Of a stretch of DNA of 64,000 bases, positions 7,854 through 16,581 are shown one piece after another. The position numbers were made by a program, and so were the translations under genes. Each line of letters begins with the position of its first letter. Positions within the stretch are counted from its first letter, which is position 1. This DNA is from UTCHB3 sp964371075 (GTDB lineage: Bacteria > Bacteroidota > Ignavibacteria > Ignavibacteriales > Ignavibacteriaceae): contig CAYJKN010000006.1 in the NCBI GenBank assembly GCA_964371075.1, positions 124,001 through 188,000 on the forward strand, read 5' to 3'. Under the pieces are notes generated by a model. It searched no databases. It saw nothing but the letters and a program-made list of their open reading frames with translations, and was not told the DNA's origin.

Positions 7854-9839
7854 ATGTCCGGCGTTATTTTTACTGTTCCTGACAGATGTAAAAGGTGCTA
7901 CTCTTGTATTAGAGAGTGCCCGGCCAAAGCTATTCGTGTTGTGAACGGTCAAGCACTAATAATTCAGGACCGCTGTATCTCATGCGGGAACTGTCTTGTT
8001 GTGTGCTCTCAGCACGCAAAATGCATCGTCAGTAATATCGAATATACTCGAAATGATGTCCTCTCCGACATTGAGTGTGAGCGAATTGCAATGGTGGCTC
8101 CATCATTTGCGGCATCTTTCCCTGATTCATACGACAAAGTTCCTGCTGCACTAAAAAGGTTGGGGTTTGATACCGTTGTAGAGACCGCCTTTGGAGCGGA
8201 TTTGATCAGTGGTGAGTATGTTGATGCTGTAATGAATGCTGATGTGAGACCGGTAATAAGCACCGCATGTCCCGCCGTATTTAACTACATACAAAAGTAT
8301 TACAACCATTTGGTACCCAATCTTGCAAAAATCGTCTCACCGATGATTGCACTTGGCAGGTACTTAAAAAAAGAAAACGGGGAGAAAACAAAAATAGTTT
8401 TTGTTGGTCCTTGTGTTGCCAAGAAGGATGAATTTACTGATGGACCGGTTGAAGGGGTAATTGATTCAGTGATTACCTTCAGTGAATTAAAAGAGATGCT
8501 TTTTGATGATAACATCGTTCTTTCAGAGTTGGAGACATTTCCATTTGACCCTCCAAGAGCGTCTCTTGGAAAAGCATTCCCATTGGCAGGCGGGCTGTTA
8601 AAATCCACTGATCTTCCCGGTGATGTGCTGGATGATGAAATTGTAGTAGTTGAGGGGAGAGAAAAAGTTCTCGAGATAATCGACGAAATCTCGAACAAAA
8701 ATATCAATGCAAGGTTTGTTGATATTCTTTTTTGTGAAGGGTGTATTTCCGGGCCTGTAGTTGACAGTGAATTAAATTTTTACTCTAAAAGAGAAAAAGT
8801 AATTGAGTTCATTAAAAAAGACTTAAAACAGGTGGATAAAAAAGTCTGGAAAAGTAATATATTTAACAGCCGGGATATGGACTTCAGTAGAACTTTCATT
8901 AAAACAAGTGAGAGGAAACCGGCACCTGATGAACCGGTGATAACTGAGATTCTGGCAACTATTGGCATACACAACAAAAACGATGAGTTAAATTGTGGTG
9001 CATGTGGTTATACAACTTGCAGGGAATTTGCGATTGCGATCGCCAAGGGTCTGAGTGAAAAAGAGATGTGTTTACCCCATCTTCTTGATGAAATTCGTGA
9101 GGCATACGACAATTTACATGAGACAGAGGCTGCGCTCCACTCTGCTGAGAAACTCGCTTCAATAGGGCAATTGGCTGCAGGGGTGGCTCATGAAATTAAT
9201 AATCCACTCGGCACTATTATGGTTTACGCGGGTTTATTAAAAAAATTGTGTGATAAACACAAAATAGAGGCAGACATTGGTGGTGATCTTGAAATGATAA
9301 TGGGAGAAGCCAACCGGTGCAAGAATATTGTTGCAAATCTACTTAATTTTGCAAGACAGGGAAAATTAAATGTTACCACTTTCGACATTATGGCGGAAGT
9401 AAAAGCTATTATGAAAAAACTATCGGTTACGGGCAAACTCGACGGTATATCCGTTGAGATCGATCTGCCTGAAACCGCAGTTGTAATTCAGGGTGATAGA
9501 GACCAGATTGAACAGGTGATCGCTAATCTTGTCCTCAACGCAGTTGATGCAATGGCCGACAAACAAACCAGGAGGATTCGAATAAGACACGAAGACCTGG
9601 GCGAGAATCTCAAAATCTACATAGCGGATTCGGGAGGTGGAATAAAGAAAGAACACTTTAGCAAATTGTTCACACCTTTCTTCACTACAAAAGAGGCAGG
9701 CAAAGGAACAGGTTTAGGATTGGCTATCGCCTATGGCATTATGAAAATGCATAAAGGTGATATCAATTTTAAGAGTGAAGAAGGAAAAGGAACCGAGTTC
9801 TTTATTAATCTTCCGAAGAAACAGTTCTTAAACATATAG
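7854..9839 (+). CDS. Iron-sulfur / [FeFe]-hydrogenase-like sensor histidine kinase
   Basis: The 661-aa protein begins with two ferredoxin-type [4Fe-4S] motifs (CKRCYSCIRECP at residues 12-22, CISCGNCLVVC at about 41-51). A domain like the [FeFe]-hydrogenase large subunit follows, with degenerate H-cluster loops: STACPAV (Cys139), PCVAKKDE (Cys187) and FCEGC (Cys294, Cys297). A further FeS domain (CGACGYTTC) comes next, then a HisKA domain with VAHEINNPLG (His446) and an HATPase domain (GTGLGLAI). It probably senses redox state or H2 and autophosphorylates. ATG 7854 follows AAAGG. It heads a signalling gene set upstream of the structural hydrogenase genes and is cytoplasmic, with no membrane helix. 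Confidence 0.88.
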   Translation: MSGVIFTVPDRCKRCYSCIRECPAKAIRVVNGQALIIQDRCISCGNCLVVCSQHAKCIVSNIEYTRNDVLSDIECERIAMVAPSFAASFPDSYDKVPAALKRLGFDTVVETAFGADLISGEYVDAVMNADVRPVISTACPAVFNYIQKYYNHLVPNLAKIVSPMIALGRYLKKENGEKTKIVFVGPCVAKKDEFTDGPVEGVIDSVITFSELKEMLFDDNIVLSELETFPFDPPRASLGKAFPLAGGLLKSTDLPGDVLDDEIVVVEGREKVLEIIDEISNKNINARFVDILFCEGCISGPVVDSELNFYSKREKVIEFIKKDLKQVDKKVWKSNIFNSRDMDFSRTFIKTSERKPAPDEPVITEILATIGIHNKNDELNCGACGYTTCREFAIAIAKGLSEKEMCLPHLLDEIREAYDNLHETEAALHSAEKLASIGQLAAGVAHEINNPLGTIMVYAGLLKKLCDKHKIEADIGGDLEMIMGEANRCKNIVANLLNFARQGKLNVTTFDIMAEVKAIMKKLSVTGKLDGISVEIDLPETAVVIQGDRDQIEQVIANLVLNAVDAMADKQTRRIRIRHEDLGENLKIYIADSGGGIKKEHFSKLFTPFFTTKEAGKGTGLGLAIAYGIMKMHKGDINFKSEEGKGTEFFINLPKKQFLNI

Positions 9840-9848
9840 AGGTATAAA

Positions 9849-10256
9849 ATGAACTACGAAAAAAAAATATTATTGGTTGATGACGATATTGATATCCTGG
9901 AACAAAATAAGATACTTTTTGAAGCAGAAGGTTATACTGTTGAAACAGCAGAGACCAGCAATGATGGCTACGAAAAATTTCTGACATTTAAACCGGCTTG
10001 TGCCGTTATCGATCTTATGATGGAAGAGTATGACTCAGGATTTGTTCTGGCTCATAAATTAAAAAGGCACCCGCTTGGTAAAAAGATGCCGGTGTATATC
10101 GTAACCGCAGTCGCCAATCAGACCGGGTTGCAGTTCGAGTCGATGACTCCTGAAGAACAGGAATGGATCAATGCTGATGATATTCTGAACAAACCTGTTG
10201 AAATAGAAGAAATTCTTAGCAGAATATCAGACTTTTACGAAAATCAATCCGGTTAA
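9849..10256 (+). CDS. Stand-alone receiver-domain response regulator
   Basis: The 135-aa product consists of one CheY-like receiver. It has the acidic pocket LLVDDD near the N-terminus, phospho-acceptor Asp55 in VIDLMME, and the conserved lysine in LNKPVE. There is no output domain. It begins 9 bases after the sensor kinase stop and is probably its phosphorylation partner or a relay. Its receiver is visibly similar to the one at 11942-12313 (both have the D-x-MM-x-E plus GF pattern and an extended loop before the lysine), which suggests a paralogous pair within the locus. Confidence 0.9.
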   Translation: MNYEKKILLVDDDIDILEQNKILFEAEGYTVETAETSNDGYEKFLTFKPACAVIDLMMEEYDSGFVLAHKLKRHPLGKKMPVYIVTAVANQTGLQFESMTPEEQEWINADDILNKPVEIEEILSRISDFYENQSG

Positions 10257-10274
10257 TAATGGAGCTCGAAAAGG

Positions 10275-11771
10275 GTGGAAGATTCTGATCATCCTGCCAG
10301 GATCCTTTTAGTAGATGATGAAGATTATCTAAGAAACGGAGTAAAACGAATCCTTCAGATAGAGGGATTTGAGGTTGAAACCGCCGAAAATGGTGCCGAA
10401 GGTATTAAAAAAGGTACCGAATTCGATTTTGATGTCGCGCTTCTTGATCTGAAGATGCCCGACATCAGCGGGATAGAAGTGCTCCGGATGATAAGGCAGG
10501 CAAGACCAAACACCATCTGTTTTATGGCAACAGCTTATGCCAGTTATGAAACTGCGGTGGAAGCCACAAAACTGGGTGCAGAGGGTTATATACTAAAACC
10601 TTTCACCCCCGACGAACTCATCCACAATATAGAAAAAGGTTTACAGAAACGCCGGCTGATCCTTGAAGCGGAGAGGCTTAAGGCCGATCGTGAAGCCCGC
10701 CTCCTTGAACTTGCCTTCGAAAGAAGCAGGCTTAATACAATAATAAACCTGATGGCAGATGGTGTACTGGTGATCAACCAGTTTGGTGAAATGGTTTATT
10801 ATAACCCCGCAGCATTAAGATATCTCGATCTTGATGTGATACTTCTCGCTGAAGAAATACTTGAGATACTTCCTCCTGAAGTGAAGGAAATCGCACAAAG
10901 GATGATTTCAAAAGAGAAATTTGAAGTTATGGGCGAATCGGTGCAATTTAAACTCTCCTCAAATCCTGATATGTTTGTTGAAGTTACATGTTCCCCAATC
11001 CCCGATCACGAGAAGAAAAAGATTGCCGGAATAGTAATTGTTGCCAAAAACATCACCCAATTTAAGGAAATCGAACAACTCAAATCGCAGTTTGTTTCGA
11101 TGGTCTCCCACGAATTAAAAGCTCCTGTTGCTGCAACCATCGGTTTTTTGGATATTCTCCTTAACCCCAAAATGAAATTAACTGATGAGCAAAGATCCGA
11201 TTTTTTGACTCGCAGTACCTCACGATTGAGAAGTCTTCTTACAATGGTAAATGACCTTCTCGACATTTCCAGGATTGAATTAAACACTGTTAAAAGGGAG
11301 ATTGTAAAAATCGATCTTGCTGCACTTGTGCAAGAAACAGTGGAGATGATGCAATTTGAAGCAGCAAAAAAAAATATCACCATAAAGTTTTCCGCAGGAG
11401 AGAATTCGTTTGCCATTGAGGTTGACAGGCTTGAGATTGAAAGAGTGATCACCAACCTGATGAGCAATGCGGTGAAATATAATAAAACTGATGGTGAGGT
11501 GCTGGTTTCACTTAAGAAAAAGGGAGCTTATATAATTCTTGAAATAAAGGATACCGGAATTGGCCTAAAACCTGAAGAAAAAAACCGGCTGTTCTCAGAG
11601 TTTTTCAGGGCTAAAAATGAGTTTACAAAAAGCATTCATGGCACCGGACTTGGATTGTCGATAGTTAAAAAGACCATTGACTACTATTCCGGCAAAATTG
11701 AAACTGAAAGTGAATACGGGAAGGGAACCACATTCAAAGTGTTCCTTCCTGAAAAGATTTTGAATAAATAA
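10275..11771 (+). CDS. Receiver-PAS-histidine kinase (hybrid signalling protein)
   Basis: The 498-aa protein starts with a receiver (LLVDDED, phospho-acceptor Asp58 in LLDLKMPD, Lys in LKPF). A PAS domain lies at about residues 150-260 (DGVLVINQFGEMVYYNPA). A HisKA domain follows with MVSHELKAPV (His279), then an HATPase domain (NLMSNAVKYN, DTGIGL, GTGLGLSIV). The GTG at 10275 is used as start, with AAAAGG just upstream. An upstream ATG is in another frame. With its own input receiver, it probably accepts phosphate from the upstream kinase/receiver pair and passes it on. No membrane segments are seen. Confidence 0.88.
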   Translation: MEDSDHPARILLVDDEDYLRNGVKRILQIEGFEVETAENGAEGIKKGTEFDFDVALLDLKMPDISGIEVLRMIRQARPNTICFMATAYASYETAVEATKLGAEGYILKPFTPDELIHNIEKGLQKRRLILEAERLKADREARLLELAFERSRLNTIINLMADGVLVINQFGEMVYYNPAALRYLDLDVILLAEEILEILPPEVKEIAQRMISKEKFEVMGESVQFKLSSNPDMFVEVTCSPIPDHEKKKIAGIVIVAKNITQFKEIEQLKSQFVSMVSHELKAPVAATIGFLDILLNPKMKLTDEQRSDFLTRSTSRLRSLLTMVNDLLDISRIELNTVKREIVKIDLAALVQETVEMMQFEAAKKNITIKFSAGENSFAIEVDRLEIERVITNLMSNAVKYNKTDGEVLVSLKKKGAYIILEIKDTGIGLKPEEKNRLFSEFFRAKNEFTKSIHGTGLGLSIVKKTIDYYSGKIETESEYGKGTTFKVFLPEKILNK

Positions 11772-11789
11772 TCGTTCTTTGAAACCGGG

Positions 11790-11892
11790 CGTGCTTAAAG
11801 TAGCACAGACATCATAACAGCGGAACTAATACACAATCTTAGCAGAGAGTTCCGACGGGAGAAGCCTCCCAGAGTCAACCGGAGTAATCCGG
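11790..11892 (+). ncRNA. Candidate structured leader RNA before the hydrogenase operon
   Basis: The 170 bases between the hybrid kinase and the next gene contain four perfect stem-loops: 11791-11795/11802-11806 (GTGCT/AGCAC), 11821-11827/11848-11854 (CGGAACT/AGTTCCG, 20-base loop), 11857-11861/11866-11870 (GGGAG/CTCCC) and 11879-11883/11888-11892 (CCGGA/TCCGG around a GNRA-type GTAA loop). No T-run follows, so it is not an ordinary terminator. The region ends about 50 bases before the start codon. It matches no riboswitch class I recognise and may be a regulatory leader or a small RNA. Confidence 0.5.
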
Positions 11893-11941
11893 ATAACAAT
11901 ATATTCATTCAAAAGACCAAAAATTAATGCAAAGGAAGAGT

Positions 11942-12313
11942 ATGTCTCTTATAGCAATAATTGACGACGACCCGGATATTATCGATGCCACATCTCTTGT
12001 ACTTATGGCTAACGGATTCGAAGTTATAACAGCCAATAACCCCGGTGACGGGTTTAAAATTATCGCAGAACAAAAACCTGCCCTTATCATTCTCGATGTA
12101 ATGATGCAGGAACCTGACGATGGTTTTTTCCTCGCCCAAAAACTCCGCCGCGATGGCGTGTCCACACCTATTCTCATGTACACTTCCGTCTCTAAAGCAT
12201 TGGGATTCCAATTCGGAAAAAGTGACATGGTGCCGGTGGATGATTTTGTTGAGAAGCCTGTTTCTGCAGATGTTCTCATTGCCAAAGTTAACAAACTCTT
12301 AAATAAAAGTTAA
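11942..12313 (+). CDS. Receiver-domain response regulator in the hyd operon
   Basis: The 123-aa single receiver has an IIDDDPD acidic pocket, phospho-acceptor Asp52 in ILDVMMQ and the conserved Lys in VEKPVS. It has no DNA-binding output. ATG 11942 is preferred over the frame start at 11927, because AAAGGAAG lies directly upstream. It sits 11 bases before hydC, which makes it the first gene of the hydrogenase structural operon. This suggests coupling of signalling to hydrogenase activity or assembly. It is similar to the receiver at 9849-10256. Confidence 0.88.
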   Translation: MSLIAIIDDDPDIIDATSLVLMANGFEVITANNPGDGFKIIAEQKPALIILDVMMQEPDDGFFLAQKLRRDGVSTPILMYTSVSKALGFQFGKSDMVPVDDFVEKPVSADVLIAKVNKLLNKS

Positions 12314-12324
12314 GGGTAATAAAA

Positions 12325-12798
12325 ATGTTAGTACTTGAAAAAAACAATCTTACCGAAGAGATCGAACTCTTTGCCAGCCAATACGACTTCCACAGAACGG
12401 CACTTATGCCACTGCTCGAGTACATTCAGGGGAAATATCATCATATCCCTGATTTTGCACAGCAGGAGGTGGCTCGTGTCCTCGATATTCATCCGGTTGA
12501 AGTGTATGGAGTGATTTCTTTTTATTCATTCCTTAATGATCAGCCAAAAGGAAGAAATATCGTCCGTTTGTGCAGAACAATAATCTGTGATATGGCAGGA
12601 AAATGCCAGATTGAAAAGGCTATTGAGCGTGAACTTGGGCTGAAGTTTGGTGAAACCAGCAAAGATCAGAAGATCACACTTGAATTTACCAACTGTTTGG
12701 GAATGTGTGATCAGGGACCGGCAATGATAGTAAATGACAGAGTTTACACAAAATTGGACCCCGAAAAAGCCTGTGCAATTCTTAAAGAGATTAAGTAA
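12325..12798 (+). CDS. hydC: NAD-linked [FeFe]-hydrogenase, gamma subunit (NuoE-like)
   Basis: The 157-aa protein has the NuoE/HydC thioredoxin-like [2Fe-2S] fold. A helical N-terminal part includes FHRTALMPLLEYIQGKYHHI and the family motif VEVYGVISFYSF. The cluster ligands are CRTIIC (Cys83, Cys88) and CLGMC (Cys124, Cys128). It transfers electrons within a soluble NADH-dependent hydrogenase, together with the next two genes. It lies 13 bases upstream of hydB. Confidence 0.93.
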   Translation: MLVLEKNNLTEEIELFASQYDFHRTALMPLLEYIQGKYHHIPDFAQQEVARVLDIHPVEVYGVISFYSFLNDQPKGRNIVRLCRTIICDMAGKCQIEKAIERELGLKFGETSKDQKITLEFTNCLGMCDQGPAMIVNDRVYTKLDPEKACAILKEIK

Positions 12799-12811
12799 GG
12801 AGAGATGAAAC

Positions 12812-14023
12812 ATGCATAATGATATAGTCAATACGATACACGAATCGAGTCTCCTTTTCTCGAATTATGAAGCTGGTTCGGCCATTAAAAAAGCTCTGGA
12901 AATGGGAAGGGACGACATCCTTTTTGAACTGAAAGCCTCCAAACTTAAAGGAAGAGGCGGAGCAGGATTCCCAACCTCAACAAAATGGATGCTCGTGGCA
13001 GCTGCCACGGGAGCAGATAAATTTATTATCTGTAACGCAGATGAAGGTGAACCCGGTACATTTAAAGACCGCGTGCTCCTGATGAATGCTCCCTTCCTGA
13101 TACTTGATGGAATGGTAGTTGGCGGATATACTGTGGGCGCAGCTCACGGTTACATTTACCTGAGAGGTGAATATGTTTATATGAGACAATTTCTTGAAGA
13201 TTGTCTAAATGAAATGAGAGAAAAAAACCTCCTTGGTGAAAATATCTGCGGTAAAGAAGGTTTTAACTTTGATATTTCGATTGTGATGGGAGCAGGAGCC
13301 TATGTTTGTGGTGAAGAGACTGCTCTTATAGAATCACTCGAAGGCCAAAGAGGTGAACCAAGAAACAGACCTCCATATCCTGTGAATACAGGTTTGTGTG
13401 GTGCTCCCACTACAGTAAACAATGTTGAAACTCTCGGAGCAGTTCCACATATTATTCTTATGGGTGGAGCAAAATATGCTGAGAGAGGAACTTCTGCTTC
13501 CACGGGGTCAAAACTCTTCTCCATATCAGGAGATTGTGAAAAACCGGGTGTTTATGAACTTAACTGGGGTATCACGATAAATGAACTCCTGGTGAAGGTT
13601 GGAGCAAAAGATACTAAAGCTGTGCAAGTTGGTGGCGCATCGGGAATATGTATTCCAAAGTCAAAATTTGACCGGAAGCTTGCGTATGAAGATGTTGCAA
13701 CCGGTGGTTCAATAATGATATTTAATGAATCAAGGAAGATGCTCCATATTCTTAAAAACTTTATGGAATTTTTTGTTGAAGAGTCTTGCGGACAATGTAC
13801 ACCGTGTAGAATTGGAAATCAAAAGCTGCTCGAAGGTGTGGAGATGCTTGAAAAAAATCAATACACATTTGCCCATATAAACAATCTTAAAGAACTGGGT
13901 GAAACAATGAAAATTGCTTCCAAGTGTGGATTGGGTCAAAGCAGTCCTAATCCATTCCTTTCGATTCTCGAAGACTTTAAAGAAGAAATATTTCATGCTA
14001 AAAGTGATGGAGTCTATAAATGA
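12812..14023 (+). CDS. hydB: NAD-linked [FeFe]-hydrogenase, beta subunit (NuoF-like, short form)
   Basis: The 403-aa product is a NuoF-type flavoprotein. It has the NADH/FMN segments GRGGAGFPTSTKW, CNADEGEPGTFKDR and GAGAYVCGEETALIESLEG, and the [4Fe-4S] ligands ESCGQCTPCR (about residue 325) with a distal Cys near residue 370. It should bind FMN and NAD(H) and exchange electrons with HydC and HydA. It lacks the N-terminal thioredoxin-like [2Fe-2S] extension and the C-terminal ferredoxin domain of Thermotoga-type bifurcating HydB. GGAG precedes the ATG, and the end overlaps hydA by 4 bases (ATGA). Confidence 0.93.
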   Translation: MHNDIVNTIHESSLLFSNYEAGSAIKKALEMGRDDILFELKASKLKGRGGAGFPTSTKWMLVAAATGADKFIICNADEGEPGTFKDRVLLMNAPFLILDGMVVGGYTVGAAHGYIYLRGEYVYMRQFLEDCLNEMREKNLLGENICGKEGFNFDISIVMGAGAYVCGEETALIESLEGQRGEPRNRPPYPVNTGLCGAPTTVNNVETLGAVPHIILMGGAKYAERGTSASTGSKLFSISGDCEKPGVYELNWGITINELLVKVGAKDTKAVQVGGASGICIPKSKFDRKLAYEDVATGGSIMIFNESRKMLHILKNFMEFFVEESCGQCTPCRIGNQKLLEGVEMLEKNQYTFAHINNLKELGETMKIASKCGLGQSSPNPFLSILEDFKEEIFHAKSDGVYK

Positions 14024-15897
14024 AGCATTTAAAAACATCGCGTGCCCCCATCAGTCAGAAAGCTTTTGTTCCAAGTGCTCCTGAGAATGTGGATACTATC
14101 GGTGGCACGGTAACAGTGCAAATAAACAGTAAAACAATGAGTGTACCATTTGGTACAACGATACTCGAAGCATGCCGCATGTCAGATATCTACATTCCAA
14201 CCCTTTGCGCCCATGAAGATTTGGGAATTGGAGGGCATTGCCGGCTTTGCCTGGTTGATGTTGAAGGAATGAGAACCCTGCAAGCTTCGTGTGCATTCCC
14301 TATTACAGCTCCGCTTAAAGTTAAAACCTCAACAATTGCTGTTAGAAAAGCAAGAAAACATATCATGGAACTGCTTTTAAGTGAGCATGTTGGTGAGTGT
14401 TATGCTTGCGTAAAAAACGGTAATTGTGAGCTTCAGAACCTCGCCAAAGAGATGGGCGTCGATTCGTATATGTTTGGTCACGACAATGTCAGCAAATATC
14501 CGGTTGACAGATCATCTTATTCAGTCATTCGTGATATGGATAAATGTGTAAATTGCCGCAGATGTGTGAGAACATGCATCGATCTTCAGGAAGTTGGTTG
14601 TCTCGAAGCAATTGGAAGAGGAGCAGAAACTCATATCGATACATTTATGGCCAAACCTCTTGCAGAAGTGGTTTGTATCAACTGCGGACAATGTATTAAC
14701 CGCTGCCCAACCGGTGCACTTTACGCAAATGATCCATCGGATGAGATTTGGAGAGCAATTGAAGACCCCACAAAACATGTGGTTATTCAGACTGCCCCAT
14801 CTCCTCGTGCTGCAATTGGTGAAGAATTTGGACTGGAACCGGGTATCTCTTTGACCAGAGAGTTAAATACCGCAATCAAAAGAATTGGTTTTGATAAGGT
14901 ATTCGACACTAACTTCACAGCCGATTTAACAATCATGGAAGAGGGCACTGAGTTACTCACCAGGATTAAAAAAGCTGTTGTTGATGGAGATGAATCTGTT
15001 AAATTGCCCCAGTTTACTTCGTGTTCACCGGGATGGGTTAAATATATCGAACATTTTTATCCCGAATATCTGGATCATCTTTCTTCTGCAAAATCACCTC
15101 AGCAGATGTTTGGAACAATTATAAAGACATTTTATGCTGAGCAGGCAGGTATCGATCCAAAAGATATCGTCAGCGTTGCTTTGATGCCATGCTCCGCAAA
15201 GAAATTCGAGTGCAACCGTCCTGAGATGGATGCTTCGGGTTACAAAGATGTTGATTATGGTCTCACAGCCCGTGAAATGGCAATGATGATAAAAGAAGCA
15301 GGTATGAAACTTCCTTCACTCCCTAAATCTGATTTTGATAATCCTTTTGGTCTCGGTTCGGGAGCAGGACTTATCTTTGGTGCCACGGGTGGTGTAATGG
15401 AAGCTGCTCTGAGAACAGTTTACGAACTGGTCACAGGGCGTGAAGTACCATTTGAGAAACTTCGTATAGAGGCCGTCAGAGGCTTTGAAGGAGTGAAGCA
15501 ATCATCTGTAGTGCTTGAAAATTGTGTACCCGACTGGTCATTCCTGGAGGGTGTGGAACTGAAGTTCATCGTTGCTCATGGCACGGCAAATGCAAAAAAG
15601 GTAATGGAACTGCTTAAAGCCGGAGAACTCTACGATGTACATTTCATCGAGATCATGGCATGCCCCGGTGGCTGTCTTGGTGGTGGTGGTCAACCTGTTC
15701 CTACAAACGAAAAGATAAGAAAAGCAAGAGCTAAAGCAATATATGCTGAAGAAGAGACACTTCCAATCAGGAAATCTCATGAAAACAGTCATGTAGCTGA
15801 GTTTTATGCCAAGTTTATTCCTGAGGGTCCATGCAGTCACAAGTCTCACGAACTGCTGCATACTCACTATACAAAACGAGGCAAATTCATACTCTGA
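14020..15897 (+). CDS. hydA: [FeFe]-hydrogenase catalytic subunit
   Basis: The 625-aa protein has an N-terminal [2Fe-2S] domain (CAHEDLGIGGHCRLC near residue 62), a His/Cys3 cluster (HVGECYACVKNGNC), two [4Fe-4S] motifs (CVNCRRCVRTC, CINCGQCINRCP) and a full H-cluster domain. The H-cluster loops are TSCSPGW (about 332), MPCSAKKFE (about 389) and MACPGGCLGGGGQP (about 545). A C-terminal small-subunit-like region ends KRGKFIL. All catalytic cysteines are present, so it should be an active cytoplasmic H2-evolving or H2-oxidising enzyme. The hydE, hydF and hydG maturases needed for the H-cluster are not in this window. A terminator follows. Confidence 0.96.
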   Translation: MKHLKTSRAPISQKAFVPSAPENVDTIGGTVTVQINSKTMSVPFGTTILEACRMSDIYIPTLCAHEDLGIGGHCRLCLVDVEGMRTLQASCAFPITAPLKVKTSTIAVRKARKHIMELLLSEHVGECYACVKNGNCELQNLAKEMGVDSYMFGHDNVSKYPVDRSSYSVIRDMDKCVNCRRCVRTCIDLQEVGCLEAIGRGAETHIDTFMAKPLAEVVCINCGQCINRCPTGALYANDPSDEIWRAIEDPTKHVVIQTAPSPRAAIGEEFGLEPGISLTRELNTAIKRIGFDKVFDTNFTADLTIMEEGTELLTRIKKAVVDGDESVKLPQFTSCSPGWVKYIEHFYPEYLDHLSSAKSPQQMFGTIIKTFYAEQAGIDPKDIVSVALMPCSAKKFECNRPEMDASGYKDVDYGLTAREMAMMIKEAGMKLPSLPKSDFDNPFGLGSGAGLIFGATGGVMEAALRTVYELVTGREVPFEKLRIEAVRGFEGVKQSSVVLENCVPDWSFLEGVELKFIVAHGTANAKKVMELLKAGELYDVHFIEIMACPGGCLGGGGQPVPTNEKIRKARAKAIYAEEETLPIRKSHENSHVAEFYAKFIPEGPCSHKSHELLHTHYTKRGKFIL

Positions 15898-15917
15898 TAA
15901 TTTCTTTATGTTAATTT

Positions 15918-15958
15918 AGAGGTTGTTTTTTTTATGAAAAGCAACCTCTTTTGTTTTT
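15918..15958 (+). terminator. Rho-independent terminator of the hyd operon
   Basis: A perfect 8-bp stem, AGAGGTTG (15918-15925) with CAACCTCT (15942-15949), is extended by T/A pairs. It is followed by a T-rich run (TTTGTTTTT). It lies 20 bases after the hydA stop. Confidence 0.85.
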
Positions 15959-15990
15959 AAAGCATCTAATTGATTAAAAAAGGAGTAAAT

Positions 15991-16581
15991 ATGGGAAGAA
16001 TACTAATACTTCTGTTTGTTTCCGTTTTGATTTTCACCGGTTGTGTTAAAAAGGTGGAACCTAAAAAGGATGTTAAACTTGAAGAGGCAAAAATGGTTGC
16101 CGGTAAAGCTGCCGGAGAATTCATGAAAGAGTTAAAGTCTATTTTGGTGGCAGAAATGAAGAAAGGTGGTCCCGAGAGTGCATTAAATGTATGCTCGGAT
16201 ACAGCCCAGGAATTTGCCAAAACATATTCTGTGAAGAAAGGGATGGAGGTTGGAAGAGTCTCTTTTATGAACAGAAATGAAGCAAATGTCCCTGATGAAG
16301 CAGAAGTGATGTGGCTTAAAGAGTGTGAAAACATGATGAAAGCGGATAACTTCAATAAAGACACTGTTTTCTCCAGAGTGGAAAAATCGGCAAACAGCCG
16401 GACATTACATCTCGCTAAACCAATTCTTTTGGCGGAAGAATGTGTAGTTTGTCATGGTACGGATGAACAAATCCCCGGTAATATTAAGAAGTTAATAGCT
16501 AAAAAATACCCTGACGATAAGGCTGTAAATTTTAGTCCGGGTGATCTAAGGGGATTGGTAACCGTAAAAATGAAATTTTAA
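15991..16581 (+). CDS. DUF3365-type c-heme lipoprotein
   Basis: The 196-aa protein begins with a lipoprotein signal (LIFTGC, Cys18). A DUF3365/Tll0287-like domain follows, with NVCSDTAQEFAKTYS and a single c-type heme motif CVVCH (Cys151, Cys154, His155). It is probably a periplasmic heme-based redox or gas-sensing protein anchored to a membrane. The ATG at 15991 has AAGGAG directly upstream. The longer frame from TTG 15970 is rejected. It follows the hyd operon terminator, so a functional link to the hydrogenase rests on proximity only. Confidence 0.85.
   Translation: MGRILILLFVSVLIFTGCVKKVEPKKDVKLEEAKMVAGKAAGEFMKELKSILVAEMKKGGPESALNVCSDTAQEFAKTYSVKKGMEVGRVSFMNRNEANVPDEAEVMWLKECENMMKADNFNKDTVFSRVEKSANSRTLHLAKPILLAEECVVCHGTDEQIPGNIKKLIAKKYPDDKAVNFSPGDLRGLVTVKMKF

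Noticed and set aside
7854..9839. Active catalytic [FeFe]-hydrogenase
   Set aside because: The H-cluster loops are altered and reduced, and the protein ends in a histidine kinase, so a sensory role is preferred.
11006..11467. 153-aa reverse frame inside the receiver-PAS-kinase gene
   Set aside because: Shadow of the kinase coding sequence.
11790..11892. TPP riboswitch reading of the hyd leader (CCGG...ATCCGGATAA)
   Set aside because: The required CTGAGA motif and the second TPP helix are missing, so it was left as an unassigned structured leader.
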